Origin: CAWGOF01 sp963824225
Lineage (GTDB): Bacteria > Acidobacteriota > Polarisedimenticolia > Polarisedimenticolales > Polarisedimenticolaceae
Reading direction: 5' to 3'
DNA: 64,000 bases
NCBI GenBank assembly: GCA_963824225.1
Contig: CAWGOF010000003.1
Location: 3,482,556 to 3,546,555 of the forward strand
Shown: positions 50,271 through 58,240 of the stretch, one piece after another
Numbering within the stretch: the first letter of the stretch is position 1
Layout: every line of letters starts with the position of its first letter
Program-made: the position numbers and the translations under genes
Notes under the pieces: model-generated
Database searches by the model: none
Seen by the model: the letters and a program-made list of their open reading frames with translations, nothing else
Told to the model about the DNA's origin: nothing

Positions 50271-51560
50271 CTAGAGGCGGTGCGCCGAGCGAAGCCCGCC
50301 GGCGAGGATCGCACCGCCGCCAGCATCGAGCACGATGGCGCTTGGAGCCAGGAGCTGTTGCTCGGACAGCTCGGGGTCGCCGGCCAGGACCAGAACGGCG
50401 GTGATCCGGCTCGTTGCGAGCTCGTCCGTCACGATCCGCGGCACGGGGACGGAGTCGACCTCGAAGCTGTCGATGCGGCTATCGACGTACATCGTCTCGG
50501 CGCCGCGGGCGCGCAGCAGCCGCACGACGTCCCGTGCGGGCGTGGCCGTGGTGTCCGCCGACCCGGGCTTGAACCCCAGGCCCACGAGGAGCACGCGTGC
50601 CGCGTCGAGCTTCGCCCCGTTGCTTCGGAGCACGGCGTCCAGCCGATCGACGACGCGGGCGGAGTGCTCGGCGTTGGCCGCGATCGCCGCGTCGAGCAAC
50701 GGCGAGCGCTTGCCGGTTGCGCGCGCGACGTCGCCGAGCATGCGCAGATCGTTGGGCAGGCAGTGGCCGCCGACCCCCGGGCCCGGGTGAAACGCGTAGT
50801 AGCCGAACGGCTTGGTCGCCGCGGCGTCCGAGACCTCGCGCGCCGAGACGCCGAGCTCGTGGGCCAGCCGTGCGACCTCGCCGACGAGGGCGATGCCGAC
50901 CGACAGAAACGCGTTCTCGAGCAGCTTGCTCAGCTCCGACACCTCGGGTGCCGAGACGGGCACGACCGTGTCGCAGATTCGGCGCAGCAACGTCTCGGCC
51001 GGTCGTGTCGCGTGCTCGTCGACGCCGGCGACGAGGTGCGGAATCCGTTTCAGCATTTGCCAGTCATGGCCGACGGCGAGGCGCTCCGGGCTGTGAGCCA
51101 CGAAGCAGTCTGCCCGCTCGCCGAGCCAACCGGCGAAGCGGCGCGTCGTCCCCGGAGGCACCGTGCTCTCGAGGAGCACGAGGCGCTCGCCGGGAATGGC
51201 GCGCAGGGTCGACGCAACGTCCAGCAGCGCTTCGAGGTCGACCTCGCCGCTTGCGGACACGGGAAGTCGCACGGCGACGAACACGGCATCGGTGCCGTTC
51301 AACACCGCAGGGTCCGTGCCCACGGACCGCGGCCGCGGACCGCTTGCACCCTGCGATCGGGTGGCCCTGTAGCGATCGACGGCCGCGCGATCCCGGTCCA
51401 CACCGTGGGCCTCGATGCCGCAGGCGACAAGGGCGTCCATCACGGTCGAGCCGATGAAGCCCAGGCCGATGACGCCGCAGCGGCACTCGCCACCGTGCAG
51501 CCTCGCGGCCAGGCGCTCGGCAGCGCGCGCGCGCGCGTCGTACGTCGCCTCGGCGTTCAT
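50271..51560 (-). CDS. Nucleotide-sugar 6-dehydrogenase (UDP-glucose/GDP-mannose dehydrogenase family)
   Basis: 429 aa. Oxidises the C6 hydroxyl of an NDP-sugar in two NAD-dependent steps. N-terminal Rossmann motif GVIGLGFIGSTVMDALV, ESTVPPGTTR, then the middle-domain SKLLENAFLSVGIALVGE, catalytic Cys267 in HPGPGVGGHCLPNDL, and the C-terminal VLLVGLGFKPGSADTTATPA. Closest in pattern to WecC/UglD-type enzymes rather than plain Ugd. Divergent from the nucleotidyltransferase with two CTCGCGAG palindromes in the 56-base gap, so both strands may be controlled together. Confidence 0.9.
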   Translation of the reverse strand: MNAEATYDARARAAERLAARLHGGECRCGVIGLGFIGSTVMDALVACGIEAHGVDRDRAAVDRYRATRSQGASGPRPRSVGTDPAVLNGTDAVFVAVRLPVSASGEVDLEALLDVASTLRAIPGERLVLLESTVPPGTTRRFAGWLGERADCFVAHSPERLAVGHDWQMLKRIPHLVAGVDEHATRPAETLLRRICDTVVPVSAPEVSELSKLLENAFLSVGIALVGEVARLAHELGVSAREVSDAAATKPFGYYAFHPGPGVGGHCLPNDLRMLGDVARATGKRSPLLDAAIAANAEHSARVVDRLDAVLRSNGAKLDAARVLLVGLGFKPGSADTTATPARDVVRLLRARGAETMYVDSRIDSFEVDSVPVPRIVTDELATSRITAVLVLAGDPELSEQQLLAPSAIVLDAGGGAILAGGLRSAHRL

Positions 51561-51568
51561 GGAACGGG

Positions 51569-51577
51569 TCTCGCGAG
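51569..51577. promoter_or_regulatory. CTCGCGAG palindrome in the divergent gap, site 1
   Basis: TCTCGCGAG, core CTCGCGAG at 51570-51577, nine bases upstream of the dehydrogenase start. A second site lies 27 bases away, centre to centre. Possible operator pair for one repressor on both promoters. Confidence 0.4.
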
Positions 51578-51595
51578 CAGCCTAACACTGTATGA

Positions 51596-51605
51596 TCTCG
51601 CGAGA
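51596..51605. promoter_or_regulatory. TCTCGCGAGA palindrome in the divergent gap, site 2
   Basis: Perfect ten-base palindrome, eleven bases before the nucleotidyltransferase ATG at 51617 and overlapping a TATGAT (51591-51596) that could be its -10 box. Confidence 0.4.
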
Positions 51606-51616
51606 AAGCGAACGCA

Positions 51617-52714
51617 ATGACCCGAGCGGTGCTGATGCTGGGCGGTCGCTCGCGCAGGATGCGCGCGACCCGCGGGCCCGAGCACAAGATGCTGGCCGAG
51701 GTGCTCGGTGTGCCGATCGTCGAGCGCAACATCGGCTACCTCCTGGCCGCCGGGTTCCGGCACGTGATCGCGGTGGCCAGCTCCGAGGAGCGAGCGTTGC
51801 TGCGGTTCCTCGAGTCGCGCGGGCGCGCGCTGGCGGCCGCACGACGGTCACGCTTCGAAGTCGTCGTCGAGACGCGCCCCCTGGGGACGATCGGAGCCGT
51901 GCGCCAGGTGGCCCGGCCGGGCGATGTGCTGTTCGTCATGGCCGGAGACAACCTGACGGCTCTCGATCCGCGCCGGATGGTCGCGCACCATCGTCAGAGC
52001 GGCGCGGCGATGACGGTCGCCACGCACCGCTACGAGCTGCGGTCGCCGTTCGGCGAGGTCCAGGTGGTCCGGGGTCGGATCCGCGGTTATCGCGAGAAGC
52101 CGGTCCGGCGAGTGCCGATCTCGAGCGCGCTGTACGTCGTGAGCGCGGACGCGGCGGCGCGCATTCCAGCGGGGTCCCGGTGCGACGCGCCGGACCTGGT
52201 CCGACGGCTGCTGCGCGAGAAGCGGGTGGTGTCGGCGTATGTCCACGACGCACCGTGGATCGACGTGAACGACCGCGAGACGCTCGTCGAGGCCGAGCGG
52301 CTCGTCGAGCGACATCCCGAGGCGTTCGAATTGTGGCGCACACGACCCGACCGGGAGACGACGTGCTTCGTCGGTCGACGTTCCGATCGCATCGCGATTC
52401 GCTGGCGACCCGCGCGCGCACACGTCCCCGGCGCGTGGGAGCTGCCCGAGCTACCGGGAAGGCCGGCACGCACGGGGCCCGGCGTCAAACCGCTGGTGGT
52501 GTTCGACTGCCTGGATGCCCGGACGCGGCGCTTGATCCGGCACCACGTGGTTCACGCGGAACTGGATCGCCTTCCGCGGGAGCGCGGCGCCTATCGCTGG
52601 CTCACCGTGACCGGTTCCGTCCCGGCCCGTGCTGCACCTGCACTGCGCCGAGCGATCGCGCACCTGCGCGCGTCGGGTGAGTTTGATCTTGACCAGCCCC
52701 AGCCCTCGGCGTAG
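51617..52714 (+). CDS. Sugar/cyclitol-phosphate nucleotidyltransferase with a NUDIX-like tail
   Basis: 365 aa. Residues 1-235 are an NTP-transferase fold: VLMLGGRSRRMRATRGPEHKMLAEVLGVPIVERNI (nucleotide loop with the conserved Lys), MAGDNLTAL (metal Asp), SALYVVSADAAARIP and APWIDVNDRETL. It should load a nucleotide on a sugar- or cyclitol-1-phosphate. The last 120 residues (TCFVGRRSDRIAIRW, GAWELPELPG, RLIRHHVVHAELDRL) recall the NUDIX_4/MutY C-terminal fold but lack the NUDIX catalytic box. First gene of the proposed C7-cyclitol operon; ValB in validamycin synthesis has this role. Forty-three bases to the next start. Confidence 0.82.
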   Translation: MTRAVLMLGGRSRRMRATRGPEHKMLAEVLGVPIVERNIGYLLAAGFRHVIAVASSEERALLRFLESRGRALAAARRSRFEVVVETRPLGTIGAVRQVARPGDVLFVMAGDNLTALDPRRMVAHHRQSGAAMTVATHRYELRSPFGEVQVVRGRIRGYREKPVRRVPISSALYVVSADAAARIPAGSRCDAPDLVRRLLREKRVVSAYVHDAPWIDVNDRETLVEAERLVERHPEAFELWRTRPDRETTCFVGRRSDRIAIRWRPARAHVPGAWELPELPGRPARTGPGVKPLVVFDCLDARTRRLIRHHVVHAELDRLPRERGAYRWLTVTGSVPARAAPALRRAIAHLRASGEFDLDQPQPSA

Positions 52715-52757
52715 TGATTGCAACAGGCCGGCAGGGTCGGGGAGCAGGGGATGCATC

Positions 52758-54965
52758 GTGTCGGATCTTGATCCGACTCCGCAGCCGCTCGAGTCGGGCG
52801 CGCTCCCGTGGACGGAGCGTCCGGCCCGACGGCTGGCCCGCGCTCGACGGGACCATGCGTATCCGGTCGAGATGGTCGAGGGACTGCTCGGACCGCATCC
52901 CAAGAAGCTCGTCGACCTGCTCGATCGGCGCCGATCGCTCCTCGTCACCACGCCGACGGTATCGCGCCTCTACGGCCAGCACCTCGTGCGCGTGCTGCGC
53001 GAGTCCGGCGTCGACGCGACCCTGTTCGAGCTCGCGTGCCGGGAAGACGACAAGTCGGTCGAGCGTGTCCTCGACGTGTGTCGGGAAGCACAGCGTATCC
53101 ATCTCGATCGCAGCGGCTTCCTCCTCGGACTCGGCGGCGGCGTCGTGCTCGACGTGACCAAGGTCGCGGCGAGCTGGTACCGCCGCGGCGTGCGGTTCGT
53201 GGCCCTGCCGACCACGCTCATCGGCCAGTGCGACGCGGGCATCGGGATCAAGGGAGCGATGAACCTGGGTGCGTCGAAGAGCCTCCTGGGCTGCTTCCAC
53301 CCGCCTGCGGCGGTGGGGATCGATCCGTCCGTGCTGGCCACCGTTCCGCGCCCGTTCCTGCAGGGCGGCCTGTCGGAGATCGTCAAGATCGGCGCCGTGT
53401 GCAACGGCGACCTGTTCGAGCGGGTCGAGCGGTACGGGTGCCGTCTGCTCGACAGCGCATTCCGCGAGCCGCGGGCGGCGGGGCGGTCGATCCTGTGGGA
53501 TGCGATCGACGGCATGCTGGCCGAGCTCGAGCCGAACTTCTACGAGGACCGGAGCTTCGAGCGCCTCGTCGATTTCGGACACACGTTCAGCCCGCTGATC
53601 GAGGCCGAGTCGGGCTTCGCGATCCGACACGGCGAAGCGGTGGCCATCGACATGGCGCTGTCGTGCGCCATCGCCCATCGCCTGGGGCACCTGCCCCGGG
53701 GCGTCGCCCATCGGATCGTCGAGCTCCTGCTCGACCTGGGCCTTCCGATCCACGCGCCCGTGGTCACGGCGGCGCTGTGCGTGCGGGCGACCCACGCGGC
53801 GCGCCTGCACCGCGGCGGGGCGGTCAATCTCGTGCTCCCGACGCGCGTGGGCGGCGGAACGTTCGTCGAAGCGGAGGACGACCTGTCGCTCGGGCTGTTC
53901 GCCGCCGCGCTCGACGAGCTGCGCGAGCTCTCGCCGGCGACGCACGCGACGAGCGCGCCGCCTCGGGGGGGAGCGTGCCTCGTGTTCGACGTCGGTGGAA
54001 CGACGCTGCGTGCCGCGGTCTACGATTCGCGCACCGAATCGATCGTGCGTGCGACGCGGTGCAGCGCGTCGAGCTTCCAGACCCACCCCGATCTCGACCT
54101 GCGGGGGCTGCGTCAGCGGCTGCTCGAGGACCTGTCGGCGATGGCCGCAGGTCTGCTCGACGGGGAGAGCCCGGCGACGGTCGTGGTCGCGTTTCCGGGA
54201 CCGATCGGGCGAGGCGGTTCGGTGCTCGCCGCCCCGACGCTGTGGGGCTCGTCGATCGACCGACCGGTGCGCCTCGACCACGACCTGCGGATCCTGTGGC
54301 CCGCGGCGCGGATCCACGTGCTCAACGACGTCGCCGCGGCGGGCTATCGCTACCTGCGCCACCCACAGGACGATTTCTGCATCGTGACGGTCGGGTCGGG
54401 CATCGGCCAGAAGACGTTCGTGCGCGGCGCGCCGATCGTCGGGGCGGCCGGCCGCGGCGGCGAGATCGGCCACTTGCAGGTCGATCCATCGCCCGACGCC
54501 CCGCGCTGCGATTGCGGCGCGCCGGGTCACCTCGGCGCGATCGCGTCGGGGCGCGGTGCTCAGACTGCGGCGCGCCGGTGGGCGCTGGCCGAGCCAGTCG
54601 CGTTCGCCGGATCGGCGGTCGCGATCGCGAGCGCCGGCGACCCGGAGCGCATCGACTGCGAGATGCTCGTGGCCGCGTTCCGGGGCGGCGATCCGTGGGC
54701 CGCGGCGTTGATCGGCCGCGTCGCCGAGCCGCTGGGCCGCGCCCTGGCCTCGATCCACCTGTCCACGGGTGTCGAGCGCTTCGTCGTGTACGGCGGCTTC
54801 GCCCTCGCGCTGGGGGACGCGTATCGCATGGAGCTCGTGCGTGCGGCGGCTCGGTCGTGCTGGATTCCGAGCCAGGACTGGGACGCGATGGTCGAGCTCG
54901 GCTTCGCCGACGACGATTCCGGGCTGATCGGGGCCGGACGGTTCGCCACGAGGTTCGCGTCGTGA
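52758..54965 (+). CDS. Fusion of EEVS-like sugar-phosphate cyclase and ROK kinase
   Basis: 735 aa, GTG start. Residues about 20-395 belong to the dehydroquinate-synthase superfamily: GLGGGVVLDVTKVAASWYRR, PTTLIGQCDAGIGIK (159-165), KSLLGCFHPP, GGLSEIVKIG, FGHTFSPLIE and the metal ligand HGEAVAIDM. True DHQ synthase has DSSVGGK where this has DAGIGIK, as in 2-epi-5-epi-valiolone synthases (AcbC/ValA). Residues about 405-735 are a ROK kinase: FDVGGTTLR (411-), GRGGEIGH, and the zinc motif CDCGAPGH (third Cys replaced by His). The C7-cyclitol kinases AcbM and ValC are ROK proteins, so cyclisation of sedoheptulose 7-phosphate and phosphorylation of the product may be joined in one chain. Product identity is inference. 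Confidence 0.85.
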   Translation: MSDLDPTPQPLESGALPWTERPARRLARARRDHAYPVEMVEGLLGPHPKKLVDLLDRRRSLLVTTPTVSRLYGQHLVRVLRESGVDATLFELACREDDKSVERVLDVCREAQRIHLDRSGFLLGLGGGVVLDVTKVAASWYRRGVRFVALPTTLIGQCDAGIGIKGAMNLGASKSLLGCFHPPAAVGIDPSVLATVPRPFLQGGLSEIVKIGAVCNGDLFERVERYGCRLLDSAFREPRAAGRSILWDAIDGMLAELEPNFYEDRSFERLVDFGHTFSPLIEAESGFAIRHGEAVAIDMALSCAIAHRLGHLPRGVAHRIVELLLDLGLPIHAPVVTAALCVRATHAARLHRGGAVNLVLPTRVGGGTFVEAEDDLSLGLFAAALDELRELSPATHATSAPPRGGACLVFDVGGTTLRAAVYDSRTESIVRATRCSASSFQTHPDLDLRGLRQRLLEDLSAMAAGLLDGESPATVVVAFPGPIGRGGSVLAAPTLWGSSIDRPVRLDHDLRILWPAARIHVLNDVAAAGYRYLRHPQDDFCIVTVGSGIGQKTFVRGAPIVGAAGRGGEIGHLQVDPSPDAPRCDCGAPGHLGAIASGRGAQTAARRWALAEPVAFAGSAVAIASAGDPERIDCEMLVAAFRGGDPWAAALIGRVAEPLGRALASIHLSTGVERFVVYGGFALALGDAYRMELVRAAARSCWIPSQDWDAMVELGFADDDSGLIGAGRFATRFAS

Positions 54966-56068
54966 AGGTCGCGCGGTACAACTACGCCGCGCAGCTCGAC
55001 GGCGAGCTCGACGCGGTGCTCGACGACATCCGGACGATGCTCGTCGAGGGCCGGTATCTGCTGTGCTCCGAGGTTCGCGAGTTCGAGCGCCAGTTTGCCG
55101 AGTACGTCGGCGCGTCGCATGCGCGCACGGTCAGCACCGGCACGGACGCGATCACGATCGGCTTGAAGGCTCTGGGCATCGGTCGCGGCGACGAGGTCGT
55201 GACCCAGGCCAACACGTTCCACGCCACGGTGGCCGCGATCCGCCTGGTCGACGCGACGCCGGTGCTCGTCGACTGCGACGAGCGATCGTACTTGATGGAT
55301 ACGCGGCAGCTCTCTGACGTGATCACGGATCGAACGGTCGCGGTGATCCCGGTCCACCTGTACGGCAAGGCCACCCCGATGCAGCCGCTCCTCGAGCTGG
55401 CCGAGCGCCTTAGCCTGCCGATCCTCGAGGACGCAGCCCAGGCCCACGGTGCGGAGTGGAACGGCCGGCGCGTCGGTGGGATCGGCACGCTGGGGTTCTT
55501 CAGCTTCCACCCGAGCAAGAACCTCGCCGCCGCCGGCGACGGCGGCGCGATCGTGTGCCGCGACGCCCGGCTCGACGAGGCGGTCCGCCAGAACCGGGAG
55601 CTCGGCCAGGTCGGACAGAACCACCACGTGCGCGTCGGCTACCACAGCAAGCTCGATGCGATCCAGGCCCGGATCCTGTCGGCCAAGCTGCGGCACCTCG
55701 ATGCGTGGAACGGCGAGCGGCGGCGCGTCGCGCGCTCGTACCGCGCCGCGCTCGAAGGCTTGCCGATCGGCTTCCAGGCGTGGGACGAGGGCGAGCAGCA
55801 CGTGTTCCACCTGTTCCAGGTGCGCACGGATCGACGCGACGCGCTCCTGGCCGATCTCCTCGAGGCGGGAGTCGATGCCGTCGTGCGGTATCCGACTCCG
55901 ATTCACCTTCAGCCGGCATTCGCCGACCTGGGATGGCGGCCCGGACAGTTCCCCGTGGCCGAGCGGCTCGCTCGCGAGCTGCTGTGCTTGCCGATCCGGC
56001 CCGACATGCGCGAGTCCGAGGTGTCGTACGTCGCGGATCGGGTCCGCCGGTTCTTCGGGGGTCGGTGA
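54962..56068 (+). CDS. DegT/DnrJ/EryC1 family PLP aminotransferase
   Basis: 368 aa. Adds an amino group to a keto-sugar or keto-cyclitol. Motifs in order: TVSTGTDAITIGLKAL, QANTFHATVAAI, IPVHLYGKATPM, LEDAAQAHGAEWNG, FFSFHPSKNLAAAGDGGAIV with PLP-Lys186, and GYHSKLDAIQARIL. Complete. GTG at 54962 overlaps the previous stop (GTGA). In a C7-cyclitol pathway this step gives the amine, as ValM does for validamycin. Confidence 0.93.
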   Translation: MKVARYNYAAQLDGELDAVLDDIRTMLVEGRYLLCSEVREFERQFAEYVGASHARTVSTGTDAITIGLKALGIGRGDEVVTQANTFHATVAAIRLVDATPVLVDCDERSYLMDTRQLSDVITDRTVAVIPVHLYGKATPMQPLLELAERLSLPILEDAAQAHGAEWNGRRVGGIGTLGFFSFHPSKNLAAAGDGGAIVCRDARLDEAVRQNRELGQVGQNHHVRVGYHSKLDAIQARILSAKLRHLDAWNGERRRVARSYRAALEGLPIGFQAWDEGEQHVFHLFQVRTDRRDALLADLLEAGVDAVVRYPTPIHLQPAFADLGWRPGQFPVAERLARELLCLPIRPDMRESEVSYVADRVRRFFGGR

Positions 56069-56072
56069 GCCG

Positions 56073-57266
56073 GTGCGCCGCCTGGCGGTGATCGGCGGAA
56101 GCAGCCCGTTCTCCGCGGCGCTGATCGATGCGCTCGCGCAGCACGAGCCGGTCCTCGCGGCGCGTGAGCTCGTGCTGCAAGGTCGCAGCCACCCCACGCT
56201 GTCCCTGCTCCGGGACTACGCCGAGCGACGCTTGGGACCCCTGGGCTGGACGATCGCGACGGCGACGCACCGCGAGGCCGCGCTCGAGAACGCGGAGGTC
56301 GTCCTGCACCAGCCGCGCTACGGCAGCCTCGAGCTGCGCGCCCAGGGCGAGGACCTGTGCCAGCGCCACGGAGCGCCGGCCGACGAGACGCTCGGCCCCG
56401 CAGCCCTGCTCAGCGCCCTGCGCACGCGCTCCGCGGTCGACGAGTTCGCGATCGCAGCCCAGCGCTATGCGCCGGATGCGTGGATCCTGAACCTGACGAA
56501 CCCGCTGAGCCTGGTCACCGCGCGCATCGCAAGGGCCGGGTTGCGCTGCATCGGGCTGTGCGAGCTGCCGTGTGTCACGCGCGACGAGGTGGCCCGTGTG
56601 CTCGAGGTCTCACCGACCGCCTTGGACTGGCAGTACGCTGGGTTGAACCACCGCGGCTTCCTGTACGAACTCCGGCACGGCGGTGCGGATCGTCTCGCCG
56701 AGCTGGTCGCGCGCCTGGGGGACGACCGCTTGCTCGGCATCTCGGCGGCGACGATCGAGGAGCTCGAGGCCGTTCCGTTGAAGCAGTTCCGGATGGTCGT
56801 CGAGGACGCGCGACCGAGGCCGCGGGCGCGCGAGCTGTCGGCTCTGCGTCAGCGGATCGTCGCCGAGCTCGATGACGGGATCGACGCGAGCCCCGCCGCG
56901 CTCTCCGAGCGCTACATGGAGTGGTATCCCCGGGCGGTCGTGCCGATGCTCGCCGCGCTCGACGGCGAGGAGCCGGTCGTCCTCGTCGCCACTTTCCCGG
57001 ACGGCGACGGGGTGGCGCGAGAAACGAAGGCCGAGGTGTGCGCGAAGCGAATTCGACCGGTTGCGGCACAGCCGGCCCCGCCGCGCGTGCAGCACTGGAT
57101 CGACACGTTCGAGCGTCACGAAGCCGCCGTGGCGGCCGCCGTCGAGCACCCGACGCCGCAGCTCGTCGAGCGCGCCGTCGGGCTCGACCCGACGCTCGCC
57201 GGGCGGCCGATCGCCGATCTCGTCCGGGACCTGCTCCGCGAGGCTCGTCCGGAGCTCGTCTCGTGA
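56073..57266 (+). CDS. GH4-like NAD-dependent glycosidase family protein
   Basis: 397 aa. Family 4 hydrolases use NAD and Mn(II) and act by oxidation and elimination, not acid/base hydrolysis. Seen here: dinucleotide start RLAVIGGSSPFSAALID, LNLTNPLSLVTARI, Cys163 in GLCELP and His193 in AGLNHRGF (the metal ligands of GH4), all in order. The GTG at 56073 is chosen; five bases after the aminotransferase stop. GH4 members are rare in cyclitol clusters; it may oxidise or cleave a phosphorylated pseudo-sugar, or take a sugar substrate from outside the pathway. Stop is one base into the next ATG. Confidence 0.82.
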   Translation: MRRLAVIGGSSPFSAALIDALAQHEPVLAARELVLQGRSHPTLSLLRDYAERRLGPLGWTIATATHREAALENAEVVLHQPRYGSLELRAQGEDLCQRHGAPADETLGPAALLSALRTRSAVDEFAIAAQRYAPDAWILNLTNPLSLVTARIARAGLRCIGLCELPCVTRDEVARVLEVSPTALDWQYAGLNHRGFLYELRHGGADRLAELVARLGDDRLLGISAATIEELEAVPLKQFRMVVEDARPRPRARELSALRQRIVAELDDGIDASPAALSERYMEWYPRAVVPMLAALDGEEPVVLVATFPDGDGVARETKAEVCAKRIRPVAAQPAPPRVQHWIDTFERHEAAVAAAVEHPTPQLVERAVGLDPTLAGRPIADLVRDLLREARPELVS

Positions 57267-58240
57267 TGCAGCGTGGACTGTCGGTGGCCATCGTCGGATG
57301 CGGTCGGATGGGCCGCATCCGTGCCCGGGCCGCAGCCGGCCACGGCGCGAGGGTGATCGAGGTCTGCGATGTGGAGTCGGATCGTGCGTGCGAGCTCGCG
57401 GCCACGCTGCCCGACTGCGTCGTGCGCGCCGAGCCATTGGGCCTGACCTGGGACCGGCTCGATGCGGTCTTCGTGTGCACGCCGCCCTTCGCGCGAGGAC
57501 CGGTCGAGCAACTGGCCATCGAGCACGGGGTGCCGTTCCTCGTCGAGAAACCGGTCGGCCTGAGCGCATCCGGCGTGGCCGCAGTCGCCGACGCGCTGGC
57601 CCGCCGCCCGGTTCTCTCGGCCGTCGGGTACATGAACCGCTATCGCGAATCGGTCGAGCGAGCGCGTGAGCTGCTGCGGGGTGAGACGGTGCTCGGCCTG
57701 GCGTGCAACTGGATCGGCACCCCGTACCGCGTCGCATGGTGGGCCCGGCCGGAGCTGTCGGGGGGAGCGATCAACGAGCAGACGACGCATCTCGTCGATC
57801 TCGGTCGGTACCTCGTCGGCGAGATCGTCGAGGTCCAGGGGATGGCGACGCCCCCCGATACCGACGGCCGCACGACCGCGGGGTTCAATCTGCGCTACCG
57901 CGACGGTGCGCTGTACTCGTTGTTCTACAGCTGCGGCGGCGAGTCGAAGATGATCACGCTCCAGGCGTTCACCCCGCGCGCGAGCGTGGCGCTCGACGGA
58001 TGGGAGTTCCACCTGCGTCCGCCCCACGGGACCGGGTCGCACGACATCGCCCCGAGCGACCGGGATGCGGTGTTCCACGTCGAGGTCGCCGCGTTCCTCC
58101 GGGCGGTCGAGCGCAAGGCGCCGGACACGATCCGCTGCAGCTTCGAGGACGGGATCCGCACGCAGCTCGTCGTCGACGCGTTGTTCCGGTCGCTGGCCAG
58201 TGGCAAGGTCGAACCGGTGGCCCAGGAGCCCGGCCCATGA
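57266..58240 (+). CDS. Gfo/Idh/MocA family oxidoreductase
   Basis: 324 aa. NAD(P)-dependent oxidation or reduction of a sugar or inositol-like ring. N-terminal Rossmann motif VAIVGCGRMGRIRARAA and the signature EKPVG, then a C-terminal alpha/beta domain with INEQTTHLVDLGRYLVGEIVEV, whose NEQTTH..D pattern supplies the catalytic His/Asp. ATG at 57266 shares one base with the upstream stop. In inositol and aminocyclitol pathways this family makes or removes the ketone that the aminotransferase uses. Confidence 0.9.
   Translation: MQRGLSVAIVGCGRMGRIRARAAAGHGARVIEVCDVESDRACELAATLPDCVVRAEPLGLTWDRLDAVFVCTPPFARGPVEQLAIEHGVPFLVEKPVGLSASGVAAVADALARRPVLSAVGYMNRYRESVERARELLRGETVLGLACNWIGTPYRVAWWARPELSGGAINEQTTHLVDLGRYLVGEIVEVQGMATPPDTDGRTTAGFNLRYRDGALYSLFYSCGGESKMITLQAFTPRASVALDGWEFHLRPPHGTGSHDIAPSDRDAVFHVEVAAFLRAVERKAPDTIRCSFEDGIRTQLVVDALFRSLASGKVEPVAQEPGP

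Noticed and set aside
52629..52757. Upstream extension of the cyclase-kinase frame to 52629
   Set aside because: The added stretch overlaps the nucleotidyltransferase gene and is Arg-rich and unlike the family; the GTG at 52758 fits the domain start.
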